Below are positions 9,043 to 17,509 of a stretch of 64,000 nt of DNA, piece after piece. Both the position numbers and the translations under genes were made by a program. The first letter of the stretch is position 1. Every line of letters begins with the position of its first letter. The notes under the pieces are model-generated. The model made no database searches. It was not told the DNA's origin and worked only from the letters and a program-made list of their open reading frames with translations. The DNA comes from an uncultured Oscillibacter sp. (GTDB lineage: Bacteria; Bacillota_A; Clostridia; Oscillospirales; Oscillospiraceae): contig CATOKC010000002.1 of assembly GCA_951800675.1 (NCBI GenBank), positions 5,368 through 69,367 of the forward strand, read 5' to 3'.

Positions 9043-9555
9043 TCATTCAGCGCCTCCGCTCTCCGCCGTTCCCCCGCTGGAATCCGCGGGCTCCGCCGCC
9101 TCTTCACCGGCCTCCGCGTCCTTCCGCTCCTCGTCCTTTAGAACGGACTCCCACTCCTTGGGCTTTTCCTTAGGCGTCCGGCAAACCAGGGCCAGCTTAT
9201 AGCCGTCCAGGTCGTTCTCCATCAGATACATCTCGTCCTGAGGCGGCACCTTGTCGCCTTTCATAATCCGGGACGCGATTCTCCGGCATCGGTCCATAAC
9301 CTTCAAGGACTCCGAAAGCGCCTCCAGCTCCCCGTCTCCCCGCCGCTTGGCCTCCAGCAGCTTTTGCCGCTTCTCCATGTCCTGCCGGTCGACCTCCCGC
9401 AAGAAGGCCAGCGCCGTCTGGGACCAGGCGGTCTTGTCGCTTCTGGGCTTGGCAAAGGCCGTTTTGGCCTTTGCCTCGGCCGATTTCTTCTCCCCCTGGG
9501 ACGCGGACCTCATAACCTGTCCGGCACGCCGCCGTCCCTTAACTGTAAGTTCCAT
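9043..9555 (-). CDS. Hypothetical protein, lysine/glutamate-rich
   Basis: A 170-aa soluble protein of unknown function. The N-terminal 40 residues are basic (KGRRRAGQVMR, KPRSDK). The middle is a predicted helix or coiled coil (FLREVDRQDMEKRQKLLEAK, LSESLKVMDRCRRIASRIM). A segment PQDEMYLMENDLDGYKLA precedes an acidic, low-complexity tail. No signal peptide or membrane helix. GGGAGGGTGAACC precedes the ATG. The pattern RRIASRIMKGDKVP with a conserved-looking core suggests a real gene, but I do not recognise the family. Confidence 0.7.
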   Translation of the reverse strand: MELTVKGRRRAGQVMRSASQGEKKSAEAKAKTAFAKPRSDKTAWSQTALAFLREVDRQDMEKRQKLLEAKRRGDGELEALSESLKVMDRCRRIASRIMKGDKVPPQDEMYLMENDLDGYKLALVCRTPKEKPKEWESVLKDEERKDAEAGEEAAEPADSSGGTAESGGAE

Positions 9556-9942
9556 GGTTCACCCTCCCATACTCTATTATTTACATACGCGCCCCGCCGG
9601 GATCTTGCCCCCTTATGCCGGGCATCCTAGAGCAGTTCCCCAAAACACTGAGAAAAGTTCGGCGGTCCAGAGGCCACATGGCCGCGTTGTCGTCCTTGAC
9701 GGACGTCGGCCCGTCTGCGTCCTTCGCCTTGCTCTGCGGCCTCTGTCCCCGCCTCCTCTTGAAGAGAGCGGTCAACCGCCCCGCCTTTTGTGGCGCTTTA
9801 TGTATACCATAACATAGAATTCGGTGGAACACAAGGCCCTTTTCCTTGTGAAAACTTCCACTTCCCTTTCCCCCTGGATTGTGATATCATCAAATTGCCA
9901 AAAGAAGTCATACCTTTTTATTTCACAAAGGAGGGCCCCACC
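9556..9942. other. Intergenic region upstream of fhs
   Basis: 387 bases between divergent genes. The last 150 bases are AT-richer and must carry the fhs promoter; a possible -10 lies in TGTGATATCATC near 9880, without a convincing -35. No ZTP or THF riboswitch consensus was recognised. Confidence 0.5.
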
Positions 9943-11616
9943 ATGCACGTTCCGTCCGACATTGAGATCGCCCAGTCCTGCCAGATGCGCCCCATCGGGG
10001 AGATTGCCGCCGCCGCCGGGGTGGACCCCCAATACCTGGAACTCTATGGAAACTATAAGGCCAAGGTGGACCCCCGCCTCCTCCGGGAGAGCCGGCGGGG
10101 CGACGGGAAGCTGATTCTCGTCACCGCCATCAACCCCACCCCCGCCGGGGAGGGGAAAACCACCACCACCGTGGGCCTGGCCGACGCCCTCCGCCGCCTG
10201 GGAAAAAGCGTTCTGGTGGCCCTGCGGGAGCCCTCCCTGGGCCCCGTCTTCGGCGTGAAGGGCGGCGCGGCCGGGGGAGGCTACGCCCAGGTGGTGCCCA
10301 TGGAGGACATCAACCTCCACTTCACCGGGGATTTTCACGCCATCGGCGCGGCCAACAACCTCTGCGCCGCCATGCTGGACAACCACATCCAGCAGGGGAA
10401 CGCCCTGGGAATCGACGTGAAAAAAATCACCTGGAAGCGCTGCGTGGACATGAACGACCGGCAGCTGCGCAATATTGTGGACGGCCTGGGGGGCCGGATG
10501 CAGGGCGTCCCCCGGGAGGACGGCTTTGACATCACGGTAGCCAGCGAGATTATGGCGGTGCTGTGCCTTTCCAGCGACATTCTGGACCTGAAAGAGCGCC
10601 TTGGCCGGATGGTGGTGGCCTACACCTACGACGGCAAGCCCGTCACCGCCCACGACCTGAAAGCCGAGGGGGCCATGGCGGCCCTCTTAAAGGACGCCCT
10701 CAAGCCCAACCTGGTCCAGACTCTGGAGGGCACCCCCGCCTTTATCCACGGCGGGCCCTTCGCCAACATCGCCCACGGCTGCAACTCCGTCATGGCCACG
10801 CGGCTGGCCATGCGCCTGGCGGACTACGCCGTCACCGAGGCGGGCTTTGGCGCGGACCTGGGGGCGGAGAAGTTCCTGGACATCAAGTGCCGCCTGGCGG
10901 GCCTCAAGCCCTCCGCCGTCGTTGTGGTCGCCACGGTCCGGGCGCTGAAAAACCACGGCGGCGTTCCCAAGGCCGAGCTGAACGCCGAGAACCTGGAGGC
11001 CCTGGAGAAGGGGCTTCCCAATCTGCTCCAGCACGTGGACAACATTAAGAATGTCTACGGCCTGCCCTGTGTCGTGGCTATTAACGCCTTTCCCACCGAC
11101 ACCGCCGCGGAACTGAAGCTGGTGGAGGACAAATGCCGGGCCCTGGGCGTGAACGCGGCCCTCAGCGAGGTCTGGGCCAAGGGCGGCGAGGGCGGCACGC
11201 TTCTTGCCGAAGAGGTCCTGCGCCTCTGCGATGGGCCCAATGACTTCCGGTTTGCCTATGATACCGAGGACACGATTGAAAACAAAATCAACGCCATCGC
11301 CCAAAAGGTCTACCGCGCCGACGGGGCCGTCCTGACCCCCGCCGCCAAGAAGCAGCTCGCGGAGCTGGAGGCTCTGGGCTTCGGCAAGCTCCCTGTCTGC
11401 ATGGCGAAAACCCAGTACAGCTTTTCCGACGACCCGGCCCTGCTGGGGGCTCCCAAGGGCTTCACCATTACGGTGCGGAACCTGAAGGTAAGCGCCGGGG
11501 CGGGCTTCCTGGTGGCCCTGACCGGGGACATCATGACCATGCCGGGCCTGCCCAAGGTCCCCGCCGCCGAGAAGATCGACGTGGACGAGAACGGCAAGAT
11601 CACGGGGCTGTTCTAA
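9943..11616 (+). CDS. fhs: Formate-tetrahydrofolate ligase
   Basis: A 557-aa enzyme that makes 10-formyl-THF from formate, THF and ATP. It feeds purine synthesis and, where present, the methyl branch of the acetyl-CoA pathway. The family start [18 protein letters not shown] is clear. The nucleotide-binding loop is [20 protein letters not shown]. Other conserved blocks are [35 protein letters not shown] and [11 protein letters not shown] near the end. Length equals the usual 556-560. Start ATG follows AAAGGAGGG at good spacing. A formate channel gene follows, pointing to formate uptake feeding this enzyme. Confidence 0.98.
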   Translation: MHVPSDIEIAQSCQMRPIGEIAAAAGVDPQYLELYGNYKAKVDPRLLRESRRGDGKLILVTAINPTPAGEGKTTTTVGLADALRRLGKSVLVALREPSLGPVFGVKGGAAGGGYAQVVPMEDINLHFTGDFHAIGAANNLCAAMLDNHIQQGNALGIDVKKITWKRCVDMNDRQLRNIVDGLGGRMQGVPREDGFDITVASEIMAVLCLSSDILDLKERLGRMVVAYTYDGKPVTAHDLKAEGAMAALLKDALKPNLVQTLEGTPAFIHGGPFANIAHGCNSVMATRLAMRLADYAVTEAGFGADLGAEKFLDIKCRLAGLKPSAVVVVATVRALKNHGGVPKAELNAENLEALEKGLPNLLQHVDNIKNVYGLPCVVAINAFPTDTAAELKLVEDKCRALGVNAALSEVWAKGGEGGTLLAEEVLRLCDGPNDFRFAYDTEDTIENKINAIAQKVYRADGAVLTPAAKKQLAELEALGFGKLPVCMAKTQYSFSDDPALLGAPKGFTITVRNLKVSAGAGFLVALTGDIMTMPGLPKVPAAEKIDVDENGKITGLF

Positions 11617-11649
11617 GTTGCTTTGGAAATGCTCATATAGAAGGAGAAT

Positions 11650-11691
11650 GGCCTGAGCAGGGGCTCAGGCCCCACAACCAAGTCCCTGCTC
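11650..11691 (+). other. Competing hairpins in the focA-like leader
   Basis: GGCCTGAG (11650-11657) pairs with CTCAGGCC (11664-11671). GAGCAGGG (11656-11663) can instead pair with CCCTGCTC (11684-11691). The two stems are mutually exclusive. They lie between fhs and the transporter start, and a small CCTT/AAGG stem partly covers the ribosome-binding site. Confidence 0.35.
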
Positions 11692-11735
11692 CTCTTGGAG
11701 CGGAAGCATTGCGGGCCTTTGAAAGGAGTAGAACC

Positions 11736-12551
11736 TTGCATTACCTTGCCCCCAAGGAATTTTTGGGGCGCTACGCCGCCGGAGGGACGGCCAAGACGCA
11801 AAAGAGCGCCGGGAAGCTCCTGGCCCTCTCCCTGCTGGCCGGGGCCCTCATCGCCCTGGGCTGCGCCGCCACCAACACCGCCGTCCATGGGCTGGAAAAC
11901 GTGGGCCTGGCCCGGACGGTCTCCGGTCTCCTCTTCCCCTTCGGCCTGTGCATGGTCATCGTCACCGGGGCGGAGCTCTTCACCGGGAACAGCCTGCTGG
12001 TTCTCTCCCTGCTGGAGAGAAAATGCACCCTCTCCGGGCTTTTGCGGAGCTGGGCCCTGGTCTACTTGGGGAACTTCCTGGGGGCCCTTCTGGTGGCGGC
12101 GGGCTGCGTGTGGTTCGGGCAGCTGAACTACTCCGCCGGAGGGCTGGCGGTCTACACCGTCCGCCTTGCCGCCGGGAAGTGCGCCCTGCCGTTTCTAAGC
12201 GGCTTTGGGCTGGGGATTTTCTGTAATGTCCTGGTGTGCCTGGGGGTGCTGCTGGCCCTCTCCGCCCAAGACGCGGCGGGACGGCTCATGGGAGCCTTTC
12301 TCCCGGTGTGCTACTTCGTCCTCTGCGGCTTTGAGCACTGCGTGGCGAATATGTACTACATCGCCGCCGGACTGCTGGCGGCGCGGAATCCCCAGTACCT
12401 CCAGCTGGCCCAGGAGGCCGGGGTGGATCTTTCCGCCCTGACCGTTCCCCATTTCCTTCTGGGAAACCTCCTCCCCGTCACCCTGGGGAATATCCTGGGA
12501 GGCGCGGGACTGGCGGTCCTGCTCTGGTACGCGCATTTGAAGAAGGACTGA
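11736..12551 (+). CDS. Formate/nitrite transporter family channel (FocA-like)
   Basis: A 271-aa pentameric-type inner-membrane channel with six hydrophobic helices. FNT features are the start YLAPKEFLGRYAAGG, the re-entrant loop region TGAELFTGNS and CGFEHCVANMYYI with the pore histidine. The TTG start at 11736 is chosen because AAGGAGT lies 6-7 bases upstream; an earlier TTG at 11709 would place that box inside the gene. It lies 119 bases after formate-tetrahydrofolate ligase in the same direction, so formate is the likely substrate; nitrite or another small anion cannot be excluded. Confidence 0.92.
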   Translation: MHYLAPKEFLGRYAAGGTAKTQKSAGKLLALSLLAGALIALGCAATNTAVHGLENVGLARTVSGLLFPFGLCMVIVTGAELFTGNSLLVLSLLERKCTLSGLLRSWALVYLGNFLGALLVAAGCVWFGQLNYSAGGLAVYTVRLAAGKCALPFLSGFGLGIFCNVLVCLGVLLALSAQDAAGRLMGAFLPVCYFVLCGFEHCVANMYYIAAGLLAARNPQYLQLAQEAGVDLSALTVPHFLLGNLLPVTLGNILGGAGLAVLLWYAHLKKD

Positions 12552-12562
12552 ACAAACACCGA

Positions 12563-12585
12563 GCCGGGAGGCGACGCCTCCCGGC
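12563..12585. terminator. Bidirectional terminator between the FNT channel and the PadR operon
   Basis: GCCGGGAGGC and GCCTCCCGGC pair perfectly around a GAC loop. The plus side continues into TTCGTTT, and the minus side into TGTTTGTT. Confidence 0.65.
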
Positions 12586-12594
12586 CCGGTTCGT

Positions 12595-13257
12595 TTAGCT
12601 GTAGGAAGAGGACGCGCCCCCGTCCAGCTCCACCTCGGCAATGACGTTTCCCGCCAGGTCCACGCCTGTGACCGTGGTCCTGAGGTTTGATGCGTACTCC
12701 CTAAAATCCGCCGGGCGGGTTTTCAACAGGAAGTAATACCTCCCATCCTTCTCCATCAGGTCCTCCCGCTCAAGGCCCCAGGAAAAAGCGTTTCGCCGGA
12801 CGGCCTTGAAGCCGGCCCAGTCCTCATACCAGACCTGAACCGTCAGGAGGTCGATTCTTGGATCGTCCACCCGGCCGAAGACATAGACGAGGGAGTCCCG
12901 GCCCTGGCGGCTCATGGCCCACCAGCCGCCGTGAATAGGGGCCTCCTCCGTGCAGTCCAGCGGCACGCCGAAGTTATTCATCCAGCCCAAATAGGTCAGC
13001 CGCGCCCCGCTGAGCATGGTGACATTCTCATTTTCCGTCAGATAGACCAGGCCGGTCTTGTAAATCTCCGGGGTCCACTCCCGGCAGACCACGGCGGTCC
13101 ACCCGGTGCCCTGCCGCTCCTCGACGTGCCGGATGGCCTGGATGGGGAACAAGAGGCCAATCAAAAAAATCCGGTTTGCCAAAAGCACCGCCGCCGCCGC
13201 GATCAGGACCCGGCGGAGGGTCCTCCTTCTCCGGGAGAGCATGTTTGTTTTCTTCAT
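12595..13257 (-). CDS. Hypothetical membrane-anchored protein of the PadR operon
   Basis: A 220-aa protein starting MKKTNMLSRRRRTLRRVLI, with one N-terminal membrane helix (about residues 16-38) and an extracytoplasmic remainder. No known domain recognised. ATG overlaps the stop of the preceding gene (ATGA), indicating coupled translation. An upstream in-frame extension is GC-rich junk overlapping the neighbour and was rejected. As third gene behind a PadR regulator and an HAAS-type membrane protein, it may belong to a membrane-stress or drug-response module; this is inference. Confidence 0.75.
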   Translation of the reverse strand: MKKTNMLSRRRRTLRRVLIAAAAVLLANRIFLIGLLFPIQAIRHVEERQGTGWTAVVCREWTPEIYKTGLVYLTENENVTMLSGARLTYLGWMNNFGVPLDCTEEAPIHGGWWAMSRQGRDSLVYVFGRVDDPRIDLLTVQVWYEDWAGFKAVRRNAFSWGLEREDLMEKDGRYYFLLKTRPADFREYASNLRTTVTGVDLAGNVIAEVELDGGASSSYS

Positions 13258-13988
13258 GCCGTCTCCTCCCCTCCCGGCAGGGGGATCTCCAGCCGGACGG
13301 TCTCCCCGATGGCCCGGTACTCCCAGACCACGTGAGTGTCCTCCGGCTCCACCGGGGTCCAGCGGACGGCGCACACCGCCCCGTAGTTCCCGCTGCCCCC
13401 GCTGCTGTGCCCCGTGTCACCCCGCTGGTTCCACAAGTCGCTCCTGGCGTTTATGCTGTCCACCACGATGCCAAAAGGCCAGCGGTCATACATGCAGGCC
13501 CGCACCATGGCCGCCCGCTGGCCGTCCTTCTCCCCCACGGACACCCGGTATATCCTCAGCACGTCGTTCCCCACGTCCGCCCGGATGTCCAGGTCCTCCG
13601 CGGCTTCCACGCTCTCCAGCTCACCGATGGAGGTACCTGTAGGCGGGCTGATCCTGACTGTCAGGCTGTCCCAGGCAACGCTCAGCATCCCAACCCCCAG
13701 CACCGCCTGGATACATACCACCACCGTCAGCAGCACCGCCGCCCGGCCAACCCACAGCCATCCCCCTCCCCGGTACTGCCTGGCCATTTTCCGGCCGATC
13801 TCCGCCGGGTCGCCCATGGCCTCCAGGCACCGGGATTCCGCCAATTCCTTATCCCAGTCCATGTCCAGCATGACCTCCATCCGGTCCTCGATATGCTCCT
13901 CCAGCTCCCGGCGGACATTCTCCCGCTCCTCCGCCGTCAGCCGCCCCAGGGGCGAGAGCACCTGGCCCAAAAACTCCTGCCGGGTCAT
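13254..13988 (-). CDS. HAAS/DUF1700-type membrane protein partnered with PadR
   Basis: A 244-aa protein. Residues 1-70 have the HAAS-like pattern of short helices (MTRQEFLGQVLSPLGRL, ENVRRELEEHIEDRMEVM, AMGDPAEIGRKMA). This domain is often encoded next to PadR repressors in Firmicutes. One membrane helix follows near residues 78-102, then a beta-rich extracytoplasmic domain. Its start overlaps the padR stop by four bases. Function unknown; the family is thought to act as membrane-bound partners of the regulator or of an associated transporter. Confidence 0.8.
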   Translation of the reverse strand: MTRQEFLGQVLSPLGRLTAEERENVRRELEEHIEDRMEVMLDMDWDKELAESRCLEAMGDPAEIGRKMARQYRGGGWLWVGRAAVLLTVVVCIQAVLGVGMLSVAWDSLTVRISPPTGTSIGELESVEAAEDLDIRADVGNDVLRIYRVSVGEKDGQRAAMVRACMYDRWPFGIVVDSINARSDLWNQRGDTGHSSGGSGNYGAVCAVRWTPVEPEDTHVVWEYRAIGETVRLEIPLPGGEETA

Positions 13989-14317
13989 ACGGCCTCCGCG
14001 CCGCCCCGCAGCACGTCGTTCACCGCCCCGGAATACCGCCTCCAGGCGGCCTCCTCCTCCCGGAGGGCCCCCTGGCCCTTCCGGGTGAGGTGGTAGTATT
14101 TCCGTTCCCGGCCTGTGGGGGCCTGCTTCCGGTAGGCCTCCACAAAGCCCTCCTGCTCCAGCCCGTGGAGTACCGGATACAGCGTCCCCTCCTTCATGTC
14201 GAAGGTGTGGTTGGACCGCCGGGCCAGCTCCACGATCATCTGATAGCCGTACATATCCTCTCCCGCCAGCAGGGACAGCGCCAGCAGCCTGGTATGCTCA
14301 ATGGCCTGTTTCTTCAT
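13985..14317 (-). CDS. PadR-family transcriptional repressor
   Basis: A 110-aa dimeric winged-helix repressor. The PadR fold is evident: LLALSLLAGEDMYGYQMIVEL, then FDMKEGTLYPVLHGLEQEGFV and the wing ERKYYHLTRKGQGAL. The ATG at 14317 follows AGGAGG with 8-base spacing. It is the first gene of a three-gene operon whose promoter is overlaid by a long palindrome, so autorepression is very likely. The ligand is unknown; PadR-s1 proteins typically respond to phenolics, antimicrobials or membrane-active compounds. Confidence 0.93.
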   Translation of the reverse strand: MKKQAIEHTRLLALSLLAGEDMYGYQMIVELARRSNHTFDMKEGTLYPVLHGLEQEGFVEAYRKQAPTGRERKYYHLTRKGQGALREEEAAWRRYSGAVNDVLRGGAEAV

Positions 14318-14332
14318 CGGGTCCGCCTCCTG

Positions 14333-14382
14333 ATACCTAGAATTTCTATGCTTATTATACATAGTATTTCTAGGTATGTCAA
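14333..14382 (-). promoter_or_regulatory. Consensus sigma-A promoter overlaid by a PadR-type palindrome
   Basis: On the minus strand TTGACA (14377-14382) and TATAAT (14354-14359) are separated by 17 bases, a perfect consensus. The palindrome 14333-14377 has 18-base arms (ATACCTAGAATTTCTATG and CATAGTATTTCTAGGTAT) that match at 16 of 18 positions around a 9-base centre. Its centre covers the -10. This predicts strong expression that is blocked when PadR binds. Confidence 0.88.
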
Positions 14383-14419
14383 GCCCCTGGAAAAAACTCT
14401 GTCCATCTTTTGAAATCTG

Positions 14420-14428
14420 TGCTATAAT
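14420..14428 (+). promoter_or_regulatory. Extended -10 promoter of mutY
   Basis: TGCTATAAT is an extended -10. The expected start point, seven bases downstream, coincides with the mutY ATG at 14435. No good -35 is visible. Confidence 0.6.
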
Positions 14429-14434
14429 CTCCCC

Positions 14435-15493
14435 ATGAACGAAAACGCTATGACATTATCGCGGCTCCCGCCGCCGCTGCTGGCCTGGTACCGGGCCAAC
14501 GCCCGGGACCTTCCCTGGCGGAAAACCCGGGACCCCTACCGCATCTGGGTCTCGGAAATCATGCGCCACCAGACCCGGGTGGCGGCGGGGCTGGGCTACT
14601 ACGCCCGGTTTTTGGAGGCCTTCCCCACGGTGGAGGCCCTGGCCTCCGCGCCGGAGGAGCACCTGATGAAGCTCTGGGAGGGCCTGGGCTACTACAGCCG
14701 GGCCCGGAACCTTCAAAAGGCCGCCAAGCTGGCGGTGGACCGGGGGGGCTTCCCCGATACCTATGAAGAACTCCTGACCCTCCCCGGCATAGGGGACTAC
14801 ACCGCCGCCGCCATCGCCTCCGCCTCCTTCGCCCGGCGGGAGGCCGCGGTGGACGGCAACGTCCTCCGGGTTGTCACCCGCCTGACGGATGACCGCAGCG
14901 ACGTTGCCCTCCCCCAGACGAAAAAAGCCATCCGCTCTCAGGTCCAGAATATTTTCCCGGAAGCCGAGGCGGACATCCGCATCTTCAACCAGTCCCTCAT
15001 GGAGCTGGGGGCCGTCGTCTGCGTGCCGAACGGCCCGCCGAAATGCCTTCTCTGCCCCGTCCGGGACCTCTGCCTGGGCCGGGCCCGGGGCACGGCGGAG
15101 AGCCTGCCGGTAAAGGCCCCGAAAAAGTCCCGCCGGGTGGAGGACAAGACGGTGTTCCTCCTCCTCCGGGAGGGCCGTGCGGCCCTGCGGAAGCGCCCGG
15201 CCTCCGGCCTGCTGGCGGGGCTGTGGGAGTTTCCCAACGTGGAAAGCGCCCTGGACGAGCCCGCCGCCGCGGTCGCGGTCCGGGCCTGGGGCCTGGAGCC
15301 GCTCGCCTGGAAACGCCGCCTGACGGCGAAGCACATTTTCAGCCACGTGGAATGGCACATGACCGGCTACGCCCTGGAGGTCTCCGGGGAAGGGCCGGAG
15401 GATTTCACCTGGGTGGATACCCTGGAGCGTCACGCCGTCCCCTCGGCCTTCTCCCGCTTCACGGAGGAGGTCCGGCGGGATCTGGAGGAATAG
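14435..15493 (+). CDS. mutY: A/G-specific adenine glycosylase MutY
   Basis: A 352-aa base-excision repair enzyme that removes adenine opposite 8-oxoguanine. The HhH motif is LPGIGDYTAAAIASASF, the catalytic aspartate is in VDGNVLRVVTR, and the glutamate is in SEIMRHQT. The 4Fe-4S cluster ligands are C-x7-C-x2-C-x5-C (CVPNGPPKCLLCPVRDLC). A C-terminal MutT-like domain recognises 8-oxoG. In the usual MLQQT motif, L and the first Q are replaced by R and H. No Shine-Dalgarno precedes ATG 14435, and the promoter places transcription start on the ATG, suggesting a leaderless message. Confidence 0.95.
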   Translation: MNENAMTLSRLPPPLLAWYRANARDLPWRKTRDPYRIWVSEIMRHQTRVAAGLGYYARFLEAFPTVEALASAPEEHLMKLWEGLGYYSRARNLQKAAKLAVDRGGFPDTYEELLTLPGIGDYTAAAIASASFARREAAVDGNVLRVVTRLTDDRSDVALPQTKKAIRSQVQNIFPEAEADIRIFNQSLMELGAVVCVPNGPPKCLLCPVRDLCLGRARGTAESLPVKAPKKSRRVEDKTVFLLLREGRAALRKRPASGLLAGLWEFPNVESALDEPAAAVAVRAWGLEPLAWKRRLTAKHIFSHVEWHMTGYALEVSGEGPEDFTWVDTLERHAVPSAFSRFTEEVRRDLEE

Positions 15494-15503
15494 GAGGAAC
15501 CGT

Positions 15504-15968
15504 ATGCCATTCTGGAAGCAGAGCGAGGACCCCTGGGACCAAAAACCGGACAAGCCCCGCCGGGAGCCCAAGGAGCCGCAAGCGAATCCCCTTGACAGCC
15601 TGAAGGCATGGAACGAGGAGCGCAAGGCCAAGGCGAAGGAAAAAGAAGAGGCCAGGCGCCTCCCGCCGGAGCCCTGCCCCTGGTGCGGGAAGGACATGGA
15701 GCAGGGCTTTCTCCTCGGCGGGCGGGACGGCGTCCGCTGGTATCCCGGCATATACAAAACAGATCCCCTGCGGGGCCTGGACAGCACCGGCAAAATTGAT
15801 GTGCTGGACGAGGGCGGCCTGTGGCACGGCCTCTATAAAACCACCTGGCTCTGCCGGGACTGCAAAAAAGCGGTCTTTAACATGCCGGACCCGCCGGAGG
15901 ACTACAACCCCTTCGCCGCCCCGGCGGAAACGGAAGAAACGAAAGAGGAGGAAGAGAGCGAGGAATAA
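15504..15968 (+). CDS. Zinc-ribbon hypothetical protein (DUF6487-like)
   Basis: A 154-aa protein with a charged, Lys/Glu-rich N-terminal 50 residues, a zinc ribbon and an acidic tail. The metal-binding pairs are CPWCGKDMEQGFLL and, about 60 residues later, CRDCKKAV. The pattern CPxCGKxMExGxL resembles the DUF6487 family common in Firmicutes. No membrane segment. It starts 10 bases after mutY behind AGGAGG, so it is probably co-transcribed. Function unknown. Confidence 0.7.
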   Translation: MPFWKQSEDPWDQKPDKPRREPKEPQANPLDSLKAWNEERKAKAKEKEEARRLPPEPCPWCGKDMEQGFLLGGRDGVRWYPGIYKTDPLRGLDSTGKIDVLDEGGLWHGLYKTTWLCRDCKKAVFNMPDPPEDYNPFAAPAETEETKEEEESEE

Positions 15969-15999
15969 TCTGCCGAATTCCATCGCTTTTTGTATATTT

Positions 16000-16587
16000 A
16001 TGGCACAATTATACTTTAAGTATGGGGCCATGGGCTCCAGCAAGTCCGCCAACGCCCTGATGGCCCGCTTCAACTACGAGGAGCGGGGCCAGAAGGCCCT
16101 GATGGTCAAGCCCCGGCTGGACGCCCGGGACGGGGAGCACATGGTCTATTCCCGCATTGGGCTGAAATACCCCTGCGTGTACTTTGACGAGATGCAAGCA
16201 CTTACCATCATGGAGCTCCAGCAAAACGCCTGCATCATCGTGGACGAGGCCCAGTTCCTCACCCGGGAGGAGGTCATGTACCTGGTCTATCTGGTAGACG
16301 ACCTGGACATCCCCGTCATGTGCTACGGCCTCCGGGCGGACTTCAAAGGGGACCTGTTCCCCGGCAGCTACGCGCTGCTGGTCATGGCGGATAAGATCGA
16401 GGAGGTCAAAACCATCTGCTGGTGCGGCAAAAAAGCCACCTTCAACGCCCGCTTCGACAAGGACGGCAAGGTTCTGAAAGAGGGAGAGCAGGTGGTCCTG
16501 GGGGCCAACGATAAGTACATCGGCCTCTGCCGCCGCCATTGGATGGAAGGCAATTTGGGCCCGGACTTTGACGTGGAGGCCCTATGA
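16000..16587 (+). CDS. tdk: Thymidine kinase (type II)
   Basis: A 195-aa salvage kinase phosphorylating thymidine to dTMP. The P-loop is YGAMGSSKSANALM, the acidic magnesium site is VDEAQFL, and the zinc site includes ICWCGKKATFNARFD and LCRRHW. Length fits the family. The start ATG at 16000 gives the conserved MAQLYFKYGAM beginning. No Shine-Dalgarno is evident in the AT-rich bases before it. Its last four bases overlap the radical SAM gene start (ATGA). Confidence 0.95.
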   Translation: MAQLYFKYGAMGSSKSANALMARFNYEERGQKALMVKPRLDARDGEHMVYSRIGLKYPCVYFDEMQALTIMELQQNACIIVDEAQFLTREEVMYLVYLVDDLDIPVMCYGLRADFKGDLFPGSYALLVMADKIEEVKTICWCGKKATFNARFDKDGKVLKEGEQVVLGANDKYIGLCRRHWMEGNLGPDFDVEAL

Positions 16588-17456
16588 CCTGCGCCCTCTG
16601 CCCTCGAAGCTGCCAGGCGGAGCGAACGCCGGACCGCCCCGGCGGCGTGTGCGGCCAGCCCTCGTCCCCCGTCGTCGCCCGGGCCATGCTCCACCAATGG
16701 GAGGAGCCCTGCCTGGTGGGGGAGCGCGGGGCGGGCGCCGTCTTTTTCTCCGGCTGCAATCTCCGCTGCGCCTACTGCCAAAATAAGTCCATCTCCCAGG
16801 GCGGCGTGGGGAAGCCCGTTTCCGTCTCCCGCCTCCGGGAAATCTTCCGGGAGCTCATCGCCCAGGGGGCGGCCTGCCTGGACCTGGTGACCCCCACCCA
16901 CTTCGCCCCCGCCATTTTAGAGGCCCTGGGGGACGAGCCCTGGCCCGTCCCGGTGGTGTGGAACTGCGGGGGCTATGAAAGCGTCCCCACCCTGCGGTCC
17001 CTGGCGGGAAAGATCCAGGTCTACCTGCCGGACCTGAAATATGCCCTCCCCGGCCCCGCCGGGAGATACTCCGCCGCCCCCGACTATTTTGCCCACGCCG
17101 CCCCGGCCATTTTGGAGATGTTCCGCCAGACGGGGCCTTACCGCATGGAAAACGGCGCGCTCAAATCCGGCGTGCTGATCCGCCACCTGCTGCTCCCTGG
17201 GGAGCTGGAGAATACCCGCCGCTGCATCGACTGGGTGTCGGAAGCCTTCCGCCCCGGGGAGGTGCTTTTCTCCCTCATGAGCCAGTACACCCCCCAGCCC
17301 GGGGCCTCCGGGAATCTCAGCCGCCATGTGACGAGGGCGGAGTACCGGGCGGCGGCGGAATACATGGAAAACTGCGGCATCGCGGACGGCTACACCCAGG
17401 AGCGCACCTCCGCCAGGGAGGAGTACACCCCGGATTTTGACCTGTCGGGAATATAA
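16584..17456 (+). CDS. Radical SAM protein, PflX/PflA-like
   Basis: A 290-aa iron-sulfur protein. The radical SAM cluster motif is CNLRCAYCQN at about residues 59-68, and an extra N-terminal cysteine group (CALCPRSC) is typical of the uncharacterised COG1313/PflX class related to pyruvate formate-lyase activating enzyme. Other family blocks are LVTPTHFAPAI, VVWNCGGYE and LPDLKYA. The substrate is not known, and no glycyl-radical enzyme gene is nearby. It overlaps tdk by four bases. Confidence 0.85.
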   Translation: MTCALCPRSCQAERTPDRPGGVCGQPSSPVVARAMLHQWEEPCLVGERGAGAVFFSGCNLRCAYCQNKSISQGGVGKPVSVSRLREIFRELIAQGAACLDLVTPTHFAPAILEALGDEPWPVPVVWNCGGYESVPTLRSLAGKIQVYLPDLKYALPGPAGRYSAAPDYFAHAAPAILEMFRQTGPYRMENGALKSGVLIRHLLLPGELENTRRCIDWVSEAFRPGEVLFSLMSQYTPQPGASGNLSRHVTRAEYRAAAEYMENCGIADGYTQERTSAREEYTPDFDLSGI

Positions 17457-17459
17457 AAC

Positions 17460-17493
17460 AAAAAGTCCCGTGAGCATTGCTCACGGGACTTTT
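17460..17493. terminator. Bidirectional terminator between radical SAM and ferredoxin genes
   Basis: AAAAGTCCCGTGAGC and GCTCACGGGACTTTT pair perfectly around a 3-base loop, with A and T runs on both sides, serving two convergent genes. Confidence 0.9.
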
Positions 17494-17509
17494 ATGTATC
17501 CCTTATGAA

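Noticed and set aside
9556..9942. Possible ZTP or THF riboswitch upstream of fhs
   Set aside because: The location is attractive, but the conserved sequence blocks of those riboswitches could not be found.
15990..16002. Leaderless start for thymidine kinase
   Set aside because: TATATT lies too close to the ATG to place a start point at it; the gene more likely depends on upstream transcription from the mutY unit.
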